A DNA stretch of 64,000 bases from Candidatus Scalindua japonica (GTDB lineage Bacteria > Planctomycetota > Brocadiia > Brocadiales > Scalinduaceae), in the NCBI RefSeq assembly GCF_002443295.1, contig NZ_BAOS01000017.1, positions 124,001-188,000 on the forward strand, in the 5' to 3' direction. Position numbers and translations under genes: made by a program. Every line of letters begins with the position of its first letter. Positions within the stretch are counted from its first letter, which is position 1. Of this stretch, positions 17,321 through 27,100 are shown piece by piece. The notes beneath the pieces are model-generated. The model was not told the origin of the DNA. It ran no database searches and saw nothing but the letters and a program-made list of their open reading frames with translations.

Positions 17321-18411
17321 TGATTGCGGATCGAATGCGGGGATTTGAAGCGTCCGGGATAAGAAAGGTATTCGACCTTGCGCAAAAGATTGAGAACCCG
17401 GTTAATCTCAGCATTGGACAACCGGATTTTGATGTTCCTGTTGAGGTAAAGAACGAAGCGATAAAAGCAATAGAAGGAGGTTTTAACCGATATACCAGAA
17501 CTCAGGGCATACCGGAGCTTGGTGATAAAATCCTGGAGAAAGCAAGGAAAGAGCGCGGTATCAAGGGTGAAAGCATAATGATTACATCAGGTGTGGCCGG
17601 AGCTTTAACCCTTGCGTTTATGGTCCTTATTAACCCCGGAGATGAAGTCCTTGTGCCTGACCCGTACTTTGTATCATTTAAACATCTTGTGAATTTCTGC
17701 GGTGGCAAGGCAAAGTTTATTGACACATATCCTGATTTTGAACTCACCCCGGAACGTATTTTACCACTTATCAGTCCGCGTACTAAAATAATCATTATAA
17801 ATAGTCCATCCAATCCTACAGGTGTAGTTTATAACCCTCAACGCCTTAAAGAGATCAGTGACATTGCAGAAAAACATAACCTGATAATTATTTCAGATGA
17901 AATATACAAAAAATTCGTTTACGACATAGAATATCAGAGCATCGGGAAATTTTATGAAAAGACGGTTACCTGTAACGGTTTCTCCAAATCATACGCAATG
18001 ACCGGATGGCGATTAGGCAGTGCAATCGGCCCAGCAAAGATTATTGATGAAATGATGAAACTTCAGCAGTACACCTATATATGTGCTCCCTCATTTGCTC
18101 AAGTAGCCGGAGTAAAGGCTATGGATATTGGTATGGACGCGTATGTAGAAGATTACAAAAAGAAACGTGATTTCGTTTGTAACAACCTTAAAGATCATTA
18201 CAAGTTAATCAAGCCTGATGGCGCATTTTATGCTTTCCCTCAAGTACCCTGGGGAACGGATGAGAAGTTTGTTACGGAGGCAATAAAACATGATTTGCTA
18301 ATCATACCCGGCAGTGTCTTTTCAGAAAAGAAGACCCATTTCAGAATATCCTATGCGGCAACATTTGAGACCCTGGAACGTGGAATTGAAATACTTAACT
18401 CCATGGTGTAA
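17320..18411 (+). CDS. Class I/II PLP-dependent aminotransferase
   Basis: 363 residues of the aspartate aminotransferase fold-type I family. Landmarks: NLSIGQPDFDVP near residue 29, YTRTQGIPELGDKI near 58, the NPTG motif in NSPSNPTGVV near 161, SDEIYKKFVYD near 192, the PLP lysine K223 in CNGFSKSYAMTGWRLGS, and the final arginine region THFRISYAATFETLERGIEI. Substrate cannot be told from sequence. The length is a little below the usual 390. The ATG shares one base with the stop of the small basic protein gene; conserved linkage between the two would be worth testing, since the products have no obvious common task. Confidence 0.9.
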   Translation: MIADRMRGFEASGIRKVFDLAQKIENPVNLSIGQPDFDVPVEVKNEAIKAIEGGFNRYTRTQGIPELGDKILEKARKERGIKGESIMITSGVAGALTLAFMVLINPGDEVLVPDPYFVSFKHLVNFCGGKAKFIDTYPDFELTPERILPLISPRTKIIIINSPSNPTGVVYNPQRLKEISDIAEKHNLIIISDEIYKKFVYDIEYQSIGKFYEKTVTCNGFSKSYAMTGWRLGSAIGPAKIIDEMMKLQQYTYICAPSFAQVAGVKAMDIGMDAYVEDYKKKRDFVCNNLKDHYKLIKPDGAFYAFPQVPWGTDEKFVTEAIKHDLLIIPGSVFSEKKTHFRISYAATFETLERGIEILNSMV

Positions 18412-18414
18412 TAA

Positions 18415-19302
18415 CTAAAAGAACAACTTTATTGTTTCTGCTTCGTTCTTTATATTTTCCTTCAATGTTTGTTGTAATCTGCTTAAGTCCAACAAATTCC
18501 AGTCTATCCCAAACGACTGGGCCAGCTCTATCGCATCACCGTAAAAAAGCTCGGTATTTGTATATTCCCCTTCCTCATCTTCTTCCTGCATTTCGTGAAT
18601 ATGGGTAAGAATATCAGCAACATGTACAATTATAGGAAAATGAGATTTATTATCTGCTTCCTGTGGGTGATGATGATAACCGACCGCATTTATAAGGCTT
18701 TCCGGAAACATCCATTTTTTCAGAAGTCTCATTCCAACTTCATCATGAGTCATCCCAAAGACGTCTTTCTCTCCTTCAAAAGCGGTGTATTTTATTTTTA
18801 AAGGACTCATGATCTCCAATTGCATCATAAATTCACTGGGAAAGGTGATAAACATGGCCAGTTTCCCGATATCATGGACCAGGCCTGCTACAAATAGTTC
18901 ATTACTCTTTATTTTTAAATCGACAGCAATAGCCTTTGCCGCAAGGGCACAATAGAAGGAATGCTTCCAGAATTTATTAATGTCAAACCTTCCGCCTTGT
19001 TTAATATTCTTAAAACTATCAAATGCGACTGTAGAGATCACCAGGTTTCTGATTTCCTTAAAACCCAGGACAGTTACTGCGTGTTGCAGAGAGGATATTT
19101 CTCTTGTAAGACCATAAAATGGCGAATTGGCTATTTTAAGTATCTTTGTAGTAAGAGATACGTCCGGACTTATAATCGCCATGAGATCATTTGCTGAACT
19201 TTTAGGGTCAGCAGTGACTTCTATTACACGAAGAGCCATAGTTGGCAAAGTGGGTATAGATTTAATCCTGGCAATGAGTGTTGAAGCTGCATGAGAGCTC
19301 AC
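18415..19302 (-). CDS. HDOD domain signalling protein
   Basis: 295 residues. The N-terminal two thirds form an HDOD domain: LIARIKSIPTLPTMALRVIE, then ISPDVSLTTKILKIANSPFYG, and the helical core with LFVAGLVHDIGKLAMFITFP where an H-D pair is kept, followed by HDEVGMRLLKKWMFPESLI and VGYHHHP. HDOD proteins act in signal transduction and stress regulation, mostly without known catalysis. The start is GTG with GGAGG ten bases upstream. It is the last gene of a minus-strand signalling block and converges with the aminotransferase gene, with only three bases between the stops. Confidence 0.88.
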   Translation of the reverse strand: MSSHAASTLIARIKSIPTLPTMALRVIEVTADPKSSANDLMAIISPDVSLTTKILKIANSPFYGLTREISSLQHAVTVLGFKEIRNLVISTVAFDSFKNIKQGGRFDINKFWKHSFYCALAAKAIAVDLKIKSNELFVAGLVHDIGKLAMFITFPSEFMMQLEIMSPLKIKYTAFEGEKDVFGMTHDEVGMRLLKKWMFPESLINAVGYHHHPQEADNKSHFPIIVHVADILTHIHEMQEEDEEGEYTNTELFYGDAIELAQSFGIDWNLLDLSRLQQTLKENIKNEAETIKLFF

Positions 19303-19419
19303 GCTGGTCAGTCCTCCAATGGTAAAAAATATTAGTTTTTAAAAAAAACTATACTTCAGCAGTTGCTTCTTTAAAACCTTTTTATTTGTATCCCGTATCT
19401 GATGCGCATTAAACTGTCA

Positions 19420-21045
19420 TTATTTTAATCTAGCCTCACGTATTTTTTCATGTGCTTTTTCTAAAACATCTTCCGACACAGAAAAAAGATTTTGTGTTTC
19501 AATGATATTAAAAAACAGGGAAACCAGCATTGGGTCAAACTGCGAACCGGCCTTATCTGCAAGTTCCACAACCATTTCTTCTGGAGAAAGTTTATTCTTA
19601 TATCGCCGTCCGGATAACATCGCTACAATTGCGTCAGCCATTGCAAATATTCGCGCGCCAAGAGGTATTTCACAATCTTTAAGTCCGTCGGGGTAACCGG
19701 TCCCATCAAAATTCTCGTGGTGATACTGTAGTATAGATTTCTCGTTAGCAAAAAAATCGAATAATTCGATCAGTTCTGATAACATATACGGATGGTCTTC
19801 AAGCTCAGTTCTCTCTTCTTTATGCAACAGTTTGTCTTTAGCATTAAACGTTTTCTTCATCAAAACCTTGAAATTGTCGTGAAAATTTGCCGCACGTTTA
19901 AATGTTTCAATAAAAGCAGGAGGAAGGGAAAGTCTCTCACCGATGAGCATTATGTATCTCTTTACATCGTGATTATGTTGCTTATGCTCATCTCCTCCTA
20001 TATCACGGGTTAAAAGTTCTAAAGATTCTATAGATGACTTTTTCGTTTTCTCTAAAATTAATGAAAGATTTTCCTTCAGGTATTCTAATTTTTTGTTTTC
20101 ACGAATTCTATTACCATCAGATATTCCGGAAGACTGCTTCATATAGACAGTAACCCTGTTTCTTCCTTCTGCCTTAGACCGATACAGGGCCTTATCCGCA
20201 AGCCCCAGAAGCTCTTTACTCTCATGTAATCGGTGGTGCTTTACCGATGCAATGCCTATACTCACGGTTACTGTTGTTGAATGTTTGCCATCGCTATATC
20301 GTTTTTTCTCACATGTAGTACGGATTTTCTCAGCTACTTTCTTTGCTCCGGCAACACCGGTATTCGGGAGAAGCAACATAAATTCCTCCCCGCCATACCG
20401 AATGGCAATATCCGTTTTTCTTTCATCTTGTTCCAGACAGGATGAAAATTCACGCAATACCAAATCACCAAAGTTGTGCCCAAAAGTATCATTCACCTCT
20501 TTGAAATAATCCAAATCTATAAGAAGACAAGACAAGTCGTTTTGGTATCTCATCACACGGGAAAACTCCTTGTCTAGAATATCCACCATATAGTGTCGAT
20601 TGAACAAACCAGTCAGTTTGTCATGGATTGCCTGTTTTTCTAAATTGTCACGTACCGACAAAAGCTCTTCGTTAAGTTCAACAATACGCTTTCCCGCTTT
20701 CAGGCGAACTCTGAGTTCATTGTGATTGAACGGCTTGGTAATATAGTCGTCTGCTCCTGCCTCCATTCCTTCGATTAAATCATCACGATTATCCTTCGAT
20801 GTAAGCAACATGACAAAAACGTATGGCTCTCTGGCCTGTTCTCTGACCTTTCGGCATATTTCTATTCCATCCATACCCGGCATCATCCAATCGAGTATCA
20901 GAAGGTTTGGTGAATCTTCGGATTGAATAATATTCCAGGCCTCAAGACCATCTTTACACGAAACAACTTCAAAACCGATCTGCTCCAATAGATTTTCCAA
21001 TCTGAGTCGTGATATATTTTCGTCTTCCGCAATTAAAATTCTCAT
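19420..21045 (-). CDS. Response regulator with GGDEF and HD-GYP-like domains
   Basis: 541 residues. Receiver at 1-120 with D52 in LLILDWMMPGMDG. GGDEF domain at 140-303 with catalytic GGEEF (218-222) and the inhibitory RxxD site R209-D212 five residues before it, so it should be an active, product-inhibited diguanylate cyclase. The last third (about 320-520) is HD-GYP-like: FHDNFK (388-393) with the H-D pair, EDHPYML, HHENFDGTGYPDG, and AMADAIVAMLSGRRY. The normal HDIGK is changed to HDNFK, so the phosphodiesterase site is partly altered. Enzymes of this layout can make and degrade c-di-GMP. The start overlaps the stop of the HPt gene by four bases. Confidence 0.9.
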   Translation of the reverse strand: MRILIAEDENISRLRLENLLEQIGFEVVSCKDGLEAWNIIQSEDSPNLLILDWMMPGMDGIEICRKVREQAREPYVFVMLLTSKDNRDDLIEGMEAGADDYITKPFNHNELRVRLKAGKRIVELNEELLSVRDNLEKQAIHDKLTGLFNRHYMVDILDKEFSRVMRYQNDLSCLLIDLDYFKEVNDTFGHNFGDLVLREFSSCLEQDERKTDIAIRYGGEEFMLLLPNTGVAGAKKVAEKIRTTCEKKRYSDGKHSTTVTVSIGIASVKHHRLHESKELLGLADKALYRSKAEGRNRVTVYMKQSSGISDGNRIRENKKLEYLKENLSLILEKTKKSSIESLELLTRDIGGDEHKQHNHDVKRYIMLIGERLSLPPAFIETFKRAANFHDNFKVLMKKTFNAKDKLLHKEERTELEDHPYMLSELIELFDFFANEKSILQYHHENFDGTGYPDGLKDCEIPLGARIFAMADAIVAMLSGRRYKNKLSPEEMVVELADKAGSQFDPMLVSLFFNIIETQNLFSVSEDVLEKAHEKIREARLK

Positions 21046-21386
21046 TCAATACATTCCTTCAATTCATTTGCCAGACATTCTACATCTTTAACCAAAGTAT
21101 CAAAAACGTCTTCAACCCCGTCAAATCTGTTTTCCCTACCCATTATCTCCAGTTTTAAAGCCGTTTTAAAAGCGGTATTTTCTACAAAATTAGCGATAGC
21201 TCCTTTCAGCTTGTGAGCTGATTGCTCCAGTTCCTTACTATTGAGGTTGTTTATAGCCTTTTTAATCTTGGAAAGCTGCTTAGGAGTGTCGTCCAGAAAA
21301 ATTTCAATAATTTCTGTTAAAAACCCTTCATCTCCACCAAACTTTTCGAGTATTTCGTCCTTCTCTAATTCTATATTATCGTCCAT
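21042..21386 (-). CDS. Histidine phosphotransfer (HPt) protein
   Basis: 114 residues, a single helical HPt domain with phosphorylatable H58 in LEQSAHKLKGAIANF. The leading part EKFGGDEGFLTEIIEIFLDD is the usual first helix pair. HPt proteins pass phosphate between receivers. The stop overlaps the start of the REC-GGDEF-HD-GYP gene by four bases, so this protein is likely to hand phosphate to that receiver. A possible donor is the nearby hybrid kinase, although that one carries its own HPt. Confidence 0.88.
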   Translation of the reverse strand: MDDNIELEKDEILEKFGGDEGFLTEIIEIFLDDTPKQLSKIKKAINNLNSKELEQSAHKLKGAIANFVENTAFKTALKLEIMGRENRFDGVEDVFDTLVKDVECLANELKECIE

Positions 21387-21659
21387 TTGCGGTTCTTTAA
21401 ATTTCTAATATTGCTACTTACAGATTGAACTTTCAATAGCTTAACAGGCGTACCGTGATTCTTCCAACTAAATTTTTTCTGTTTCCATGAATTTCAATAT
21501 TACCAGAAAATTTCTGACTTACGGTTTGTCCAATGATTTCATGTGTAATTCATTTTTCAGGTTTCCGTCACATTTAATCTTTTTTGTAGACAAACCTGCA
21601 TGCCGAATGAAGCAAAATATATTCCAATACAGTCGGCAATTGTGGTCCAGCGTTTGGTG

Positions 21660-22235
21660 CTAATCACTCAATCTTCCCAGTTGCGAAATCAACTTGTTAC
21701 GAATACCTATCGGTGTCAGGACAAAATCCACATTTCCGGTATAAATGGCAGCCTTAGGCATTCCCCAGATTACACTGGAATTTTCATCTTGAGCATACGT
21801 AACCCCGCCTATAGACTTTATGTGGCTTATTCCTTCCGCGCCATCCTTTCCCATACCGGTCATAATAACTCCCGTAATATTATCCTCGTTAGTTTTTCTT
21901 ACTGATTTCATCGTTACATCTACAGCCGGACGCACATAACATACTTTCGGACCATTAACAAGTTGTATTATCTTGTTGTTCCTGAGTTCCAGATGAACCT
22001 CACTTGGTGCAAAGTAAACCACTCCCGGTTGCATTGTCTCCCCGTGGCAGGCAATCTTAATCTCCATTTTAGTCACACTGTTTAATGTCGTGCATAATGA
22101 CTTGTTCGCGCATTTCATCATATGTTGCACAAGCACGATACTCGCGTCTAAAAGCGGAAAACCATTAAAGAATTCTCTCAATGTTTTAGGTCCACCGGTC
22201 GATATTCCTAAAACTACAATATTTTGTTTTTCCAT
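21660..22235 (-). CDS. CheB-type methylesterase domain protein without receiver
   Basis: 191 residues, only the catalytic domain of CheB. The triad is present: S12 in LGISTGGPKTL, H38 in VLVQHMM and D130 in MTGMGKDGAEG. CheB removes methyl groups from glutamates of chemoreceptors. No CheR, receptor or CheA is in the window, and the regulatory receiver is missing, so the usual control by phosphorylation must come from another chain or be absent. The receiver gene 66 bases upstream (22302..22676) could take this role as a split CheB. The gap of 273 bases downstream shows nothing. Confidence 0.85.
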   Translation of the reverse strand: MEKQNIVVLGISTGGPKTLREFFNGFPLLDASIVLVQHMMKCANKSLCTTLNSVTKMEIKIACHGETMQPGVVYFAPSEVHLELRNNKIIQLVNGPKVCYVRPAVDVTMKSVRKTNEDNITGVIMTGMGKDGAEGISHIKSIGGVTYAQDENSSVIWGMPKAAIYTGNVDFVLTPIGIRNKLISQLGRLSD

Positions 22236-22301
22236 TGCTTTTATTCTAGATAATTAGTTTTTATATCCCGAAATCAACAATCTATTCTGGAATTGTCAAC
22301 C

Positions 22302-22676
22302 CTACTGTACATAATCAATATGCTCTGCCACCGTCTCTAAAAGTTCTTCTGAAGTGAAGGGCTTTCTTACGTAGTTCATTACATACTCAGTCAGTTTCTC
22401 CAGTTTTGGACCGGGGTCATGCACTGCCGTTAACATGCAGATAACATTCCCGCCGTGCAAACCTTCATCTTCAATTATTGAGATCGTATCCCAACCATCC
22501 ATTTTAGGCATCATGATATCCATCAATATCAAACCTCTAAAACCTTCTCTAAGCTTATCCAGGCATCTCTCTCCACTCTCAACAGTGCAGATTGAATAAC
22601 CTTTTGTATTAAGAATGATCTCCACTGTTGACCTGATGGAAGGATCGTCATCCACAACCATTATTTGTTTTTTCAT
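22302..22676 (-). CDS. Single-domain response regulator
   Basis: 124 residues, one receiver. Acidic pair D9-D10, D53 in RGLILMDIMMPKMDGWDTI, T at about 83 in CMLTAVHDPG and K at about 104 in MNYVRKPFTSEELL. No output domain. It lies between the REC-kinase gene and the CheB-domain gene in the same direction, and could be phosphorylated by one of the two kinases upstream and regulate the CheB domain or another partner by contact. Confidence 0.88.
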   Translation of the reverse strand: MKKQIMVVDDDPSIRSTVEIILNTKGYSICTVESGERCLDKLREGFRGLILMDIMMPKMDGWDTISIIEDEGLHGGNVICMLTAVHDPGPKLEKLTEYVMNYVRKPFTSEELLETVAEHIDYVQ

Positions 22677-22758
22677 TTGTCTGCCTCAATAAACATTACC
22701 GAATTCCGAATTGTGGAATTCGTGTTTATACAATTCTCTATTTTGGATTCAATATTTG

Positions 22759-23928
22759 TTACCTTTGTTTCAAACTGCCAACTGAAGCTGGAGTTTCCAA
22801 TTCACCTTGTCTAACAGGGAGCGTAAAGTATATTGTTGTTCCCTGTCCGATTCCCTGACTTTCAACCCATATCCTTCCTCCGTGTTTTTCTATTATACGC
22901 TGGCAGATGGAGAGGCCAAGGCCGGTTGAAGAGCGATCATTCCTTGAATCATCTACCTTATAGAACTCTTCAAATACACGCTTAAGTTGCATTTCAGTCA
23001 TCCCTATGCCATTATCCCTCACAGATACTGTTATAGTTTCACTACTATCAATGATTGCATCAAAATAAACAAATCCCTTTCCGTTTGTGTATTTGACCGT
23101 GTTACTGATGAGGTTATGGAAAACTTCCATAATCAGCATTCTATCTGCCTCAACGTAAAGTGGTGAGGATGTATTGTTCACGACTTTGATGCTATTCTCT
23201 TCAAAGAGAGAAGAAAGGCTTTTTATGACATTTCCGATTTCACTAATGAGATCAACTTTCTCAAGTTTCAAACTTATCCTGGAAGAGTTTAATTGTGCAA
23301 GTTGCAGTGTCATCTCTGTCAGGTTCTTCATATATTTTACATTGTCCATAACCAAATCCAGCATCCTTTTAGATTCAATGTCTTCAGTACGGTTTGCTAC
23401 CATAGGTAAAAGCGCTAAAAGTGGTGTCAGCGGTGTCTTAAGATCATGGCTGAGTTGGTTGACAAATGCGTCCTTTTGACGCAGAAGTTGATTAATCTTA
23501 TCTGTTCTCTGCTCCACACGTTTCTCAAGATCCTGGTTCAGGGTAGCTAACTGGTCCTGTAATTGTTTGGTACGCATGGCTGCTCTGACACGCGCCCGCA
23601 ATTCAAACGAATCAAAAGGTTTTGTTACGTAATCCACGGCACCAAGGTCTAATCCCCTGATACGGCTTCCATTATCATCAGCAGCCGAAAGAAAAATAAC
23701 CGGAATCATACAAAGCACGGTATCATCCTTCAAAGCTTGACAGACTTCAAAACCGGACATTTCAGGCATATCTACATCCAGAAGAATCAAATCCGGCTTT
23801 TCTCGATGGGCAGACTCAAGCGCCCTCTTTCCATCCTCTACACAGAGAACTTCAAGACTCTCTTTTTTCAGATGGACTTTAGCAATTGCCATGATTTTTG
23901 GGTTATCATCAACAATTAAAACCTTCAC
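22759..23928 (-). CDS. Hybrid response regulator-histidine kinase
   Basis: 389 residues, soluble. Receiver at 1-120 with D51 in LILLDVDMPEMSGFEV. A short coiled linker (about 120-150) leads to the HisKA domain with H161 in FVNQLSHDLKTPLTP, and the ATPase domain with NLISNTVKYTNGKGF, VRDNGIGM and STGLGLSICQRIIEKHGG. Such REC-HK proteins are steps in phosphorelays: the receiver gates the kinase. The start is GTG with AAAGGA before it. It lies 200 bases downstream of the large hybrid kinase and may take its phosphate. Confidence 0.9.
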   Translation of the reverse strand: MKVLIVDDNPKIMAIAKVHLKKESLEVLCVEDGKRALESAHREKPDLILLDVDMPEMSGFEVCQALKDDTVLCMIPVIFLSAADDNGSRIRGLDLGAVDYVTKPFDSFELRARVRAAMRTKQLQDQLATLNQDLEKRVEQRTDKINQLLRQKDAFVNQLSHDLKTPLTPLLALLPMVANRTEDIESKRMLDLVMDNVKYMKNLTEMTLQLAQLNSSRISLKLEKVDLISEIGNVIKSLSSLFEENSIKVVNNTSSPLYVEADRMLIMEVFHNLISNTVKYTNGKGFVYFDAIIDSSETITVSVRDNGIGMTEMQLKRVFEEFYKVDDSRNDRSSTGLGLSICQRIIEKHGGRIWVESQGIGQGTTIYFTLPVRQGELETPASVGSLKQR

Positions 23929-24128
23929 TGTTACAATCCTTTCATATCGGGAGTTCAGAAATTAAATATTAACAAATAGTATACCAATCTCCGGAAACTA
24001 CACGGCCTTTCAGGAGGTATGAGACATTTTCCTTACATATAATGGTTTCAGTATTTCCAGGTTAAATTCTCATTTTTAATTCGTATTAACAAGTTGTCGA
24101 TTAACATATTTTACTTCGCATTCCCGAC

Positions 24129-27100
24129 TCAGTAATCAGTAATCATAACATTTGTTTTCCTACTTCGATCTACTGCCTGATAAAGTACTTCAAACTTGTT
24201 CAAAGCTGTTGTGGCGGCCTCCAAGTCCCTTGCTTTAGCTGCTTTCTCCAGTGTTTTCGCGGCCTCAGTTAAAATTGGATATCCATAACTGCCACCTGCA
24301 CCTTTCATCTGATGAGCAAGCCGACAGAGACCGTTATAGTCTTCACTCTCCAATACCTTACGCATAGAAGCTATATCCTCTTTTAATCCGGCAACAAATT
24401 CATCAATAAGTTCCACTAGATCCTCGTCATCCGAATATTCAGAGCAAATCTCTTCCGGAGTACCTTGTTGCCTATCTTTAGATACCTTAACTTCATTTCT
24501 ATTTTCATATCTATCTTCTTTCAATCTACAATCCCTGCCTTGCCGGTCGGCATGAACATCCCCTACCTTTTCAGCAGGCAGTTGCAATTCGGGATTGTTT
24601 TGTTCTTTTTCCCCGTTACTCAGATTCCTGTCTATTGCTTCCGCAAGTTTTTGCACGTTAATCGGTTTGGAGACATAATCGTTCATACCGGCCTCAAGGC
24701 ATTTCTCACGGTCGCCTTTCATAGCATTAGCCGTCATGGCTATTATTGGAATGTTATGATTCCTAACTGCTGAATTCAGATCTCGTATGGTACCGGTGGC
24801 TTCATAGCCATCCATCACCGGCATCTGACAGTCCATCAATACAAGGTCGTAATCAAATTTTTCCAGTGATTCGACGGCCTCCCTGCCATTAGTAGCAAGG
24901 TCCGCATGGTATCCAAGTTTTTTCCCTAATATGCGTAATGCTATCTTCTGATTGACAACATTATCCTCTGTCAGAAGTATACGGATACGCTGTTTATGGT
25001 CTTCTGAAATAGAATATTGAGTAACTATTTGGCCCTCTGTCTCTTTTCCATCCTTTCCAGATTCACCAGTAACAATTCTGAGACAATCAAATAACTGCAT
25101 TTTTTTTACAGGCTTTGTCAGATATGCAGCAACGCCCATTCTTTTAAAATGTTCCGCATCTCCACGCCTGCCAACGGATGCCAACATCACAAGGACAAGG
25201 TCCTGAAGTTCCGGATCAGTCTTTATTTCCCTGCAAAGTAATTCTCCATCTATTTCAGGCATACAATAGTCAAGCAGGGCGACCCGAAACGGATTACCCT
25301 CTTTAGTTGCGGCAGCCAGTTTTTTTATTGCCTCATCACTTGAAGCGGCCTCTTCTACCAGACAACTCCATGATTCCAGATACATTCTAAAGATGTAACG
25401 ATTCGTATTGTTGTCATCAACAATCAGCACTCGAAACTTCTTGATAGAGCCAAGTTCGAATGGTCTCTGTAATTGATCAGGCTGTTTTCTAAGCACAGCG
25501 GTAAACCAGAATGTCGATCCCTTTCCTTCCTCACTTTCAACACCGATCTGACCTCCCATTAACGCTACAATCTGTTTGGAAATTGACAATCCAAGGCCGG
25601 TACCTCCATACTTTCTGGTAGTAGAGGTGTCTGCCTGAGAAAATGGCTTGAATAAACGGTCCATACGATCATCAGGTATACCGATTCCGGTATCTCTAAT
25701 ATCAAACCTCACAGTGACATGCGAATCCGTTTCCTCAGCCATAGTCATATTAACACTGACCTCACCTTTATGTGTAAATTTAATGGCATTTCCCGTAAGG
25801 TTGTTTAAAACCTGTCGCAATCGTCCAGGATCACCATGCAAAAGGGAAGGTACTTCCGGGCTCATAAAGCATGAAAATATCAGGCCTTTCTTTTTTGCCT
25901 TGAAAGCAAAGAGGTCTATAGTACTTTCTTCTGCAATGCGCAGGTCAAAGTCGATATTTTCAATTTCCAGTTTTCCAACCTCGATCTTGGAAAAATCGAG
26001 AATATCATTAATAATTGACAGTAAAGCGTCCGTGCTGTTCTGGACAACCCTGGCATATTCACGCTGTTCATTAGTCAATTTAGTGTCGAGTAATAAATCT
26101 GTCATACCTACGATACCATTCATTGGTGTGCGTATTTCGTGGCTCATGTTGGCCAGAAATTCACTCTTGGCCTGATTGGCAATTTCCGCCCTTTTTTGTG
26201 CTTCCGTTGCGCTTTTCATCTTCGCCAGAGCGTTTTTTTCACCCCTCCTTAACATCTCTTCCATATGTTTCCGTTGTGTTACATCTTCATTGACCGCAAC
26301 AAAATGGGTAATATAACCTGCATCATTATTGACAGGAGAAATTGAAGTATACTCCCAATAGAGTACACCATTCTTCTTCTTATTACAGAACTCACCCCGC
26401 CACTCTTCACCGGACTTAATAGTTTTCCATAAATGTTCGTAATCTTTTAGTGGAGTTTTACCGGATTTTAATATACGCGGTGTTTGTCCCAGCGACTCTT
26501 CCACGGTGTAGCCGGTTAGCTCTGTGAACTTTGGATTGACATATTCAATATTGCCTTCGATGTCAGTAATCATCACGGAGTTTGGGCTTTGTTTAACAGC
26601 TTCTGATAGCTTACTTAAATTCTCTTCAATTCTTATACGTTCTGATATGTCTTCTTTTACTGCAACAAAATGGGTGGTCTCTCCCGCCTTATTCTGTATT
26701 GGAGAAATATTTGCGTGCTCCCAATAAAGTTCTCCATTCTTTTTCTTATTATGGAACCTGCCTGTCCATAAATTACCGGAAGTAATAGTATCCCAAAGTT
26801 TTTTATATTCTTTACAGCTTGTTTCATTTGATTTCAGCACTCTGGGATTCTTTCCGATAACCTCTTCTATAGTGTATCCGGTAAGTTTTGTAAATTTTGG
26901 ATTAACATACTCAATATCACCTTCCTTATTCGTAATAACAACAGATGCAGGACTTTGTTCAACCGCTTGAGACAGCTTGCGTAAATTCTCTTCAATTTGT
27001 TTGCGTTCTGCTATTTCCAGGAACATATTATCACGAGATTCGGTAATCTGTTTCATCATATTACACAAGGTATAGAGCATATGGTTGAAATTTAAAGATA

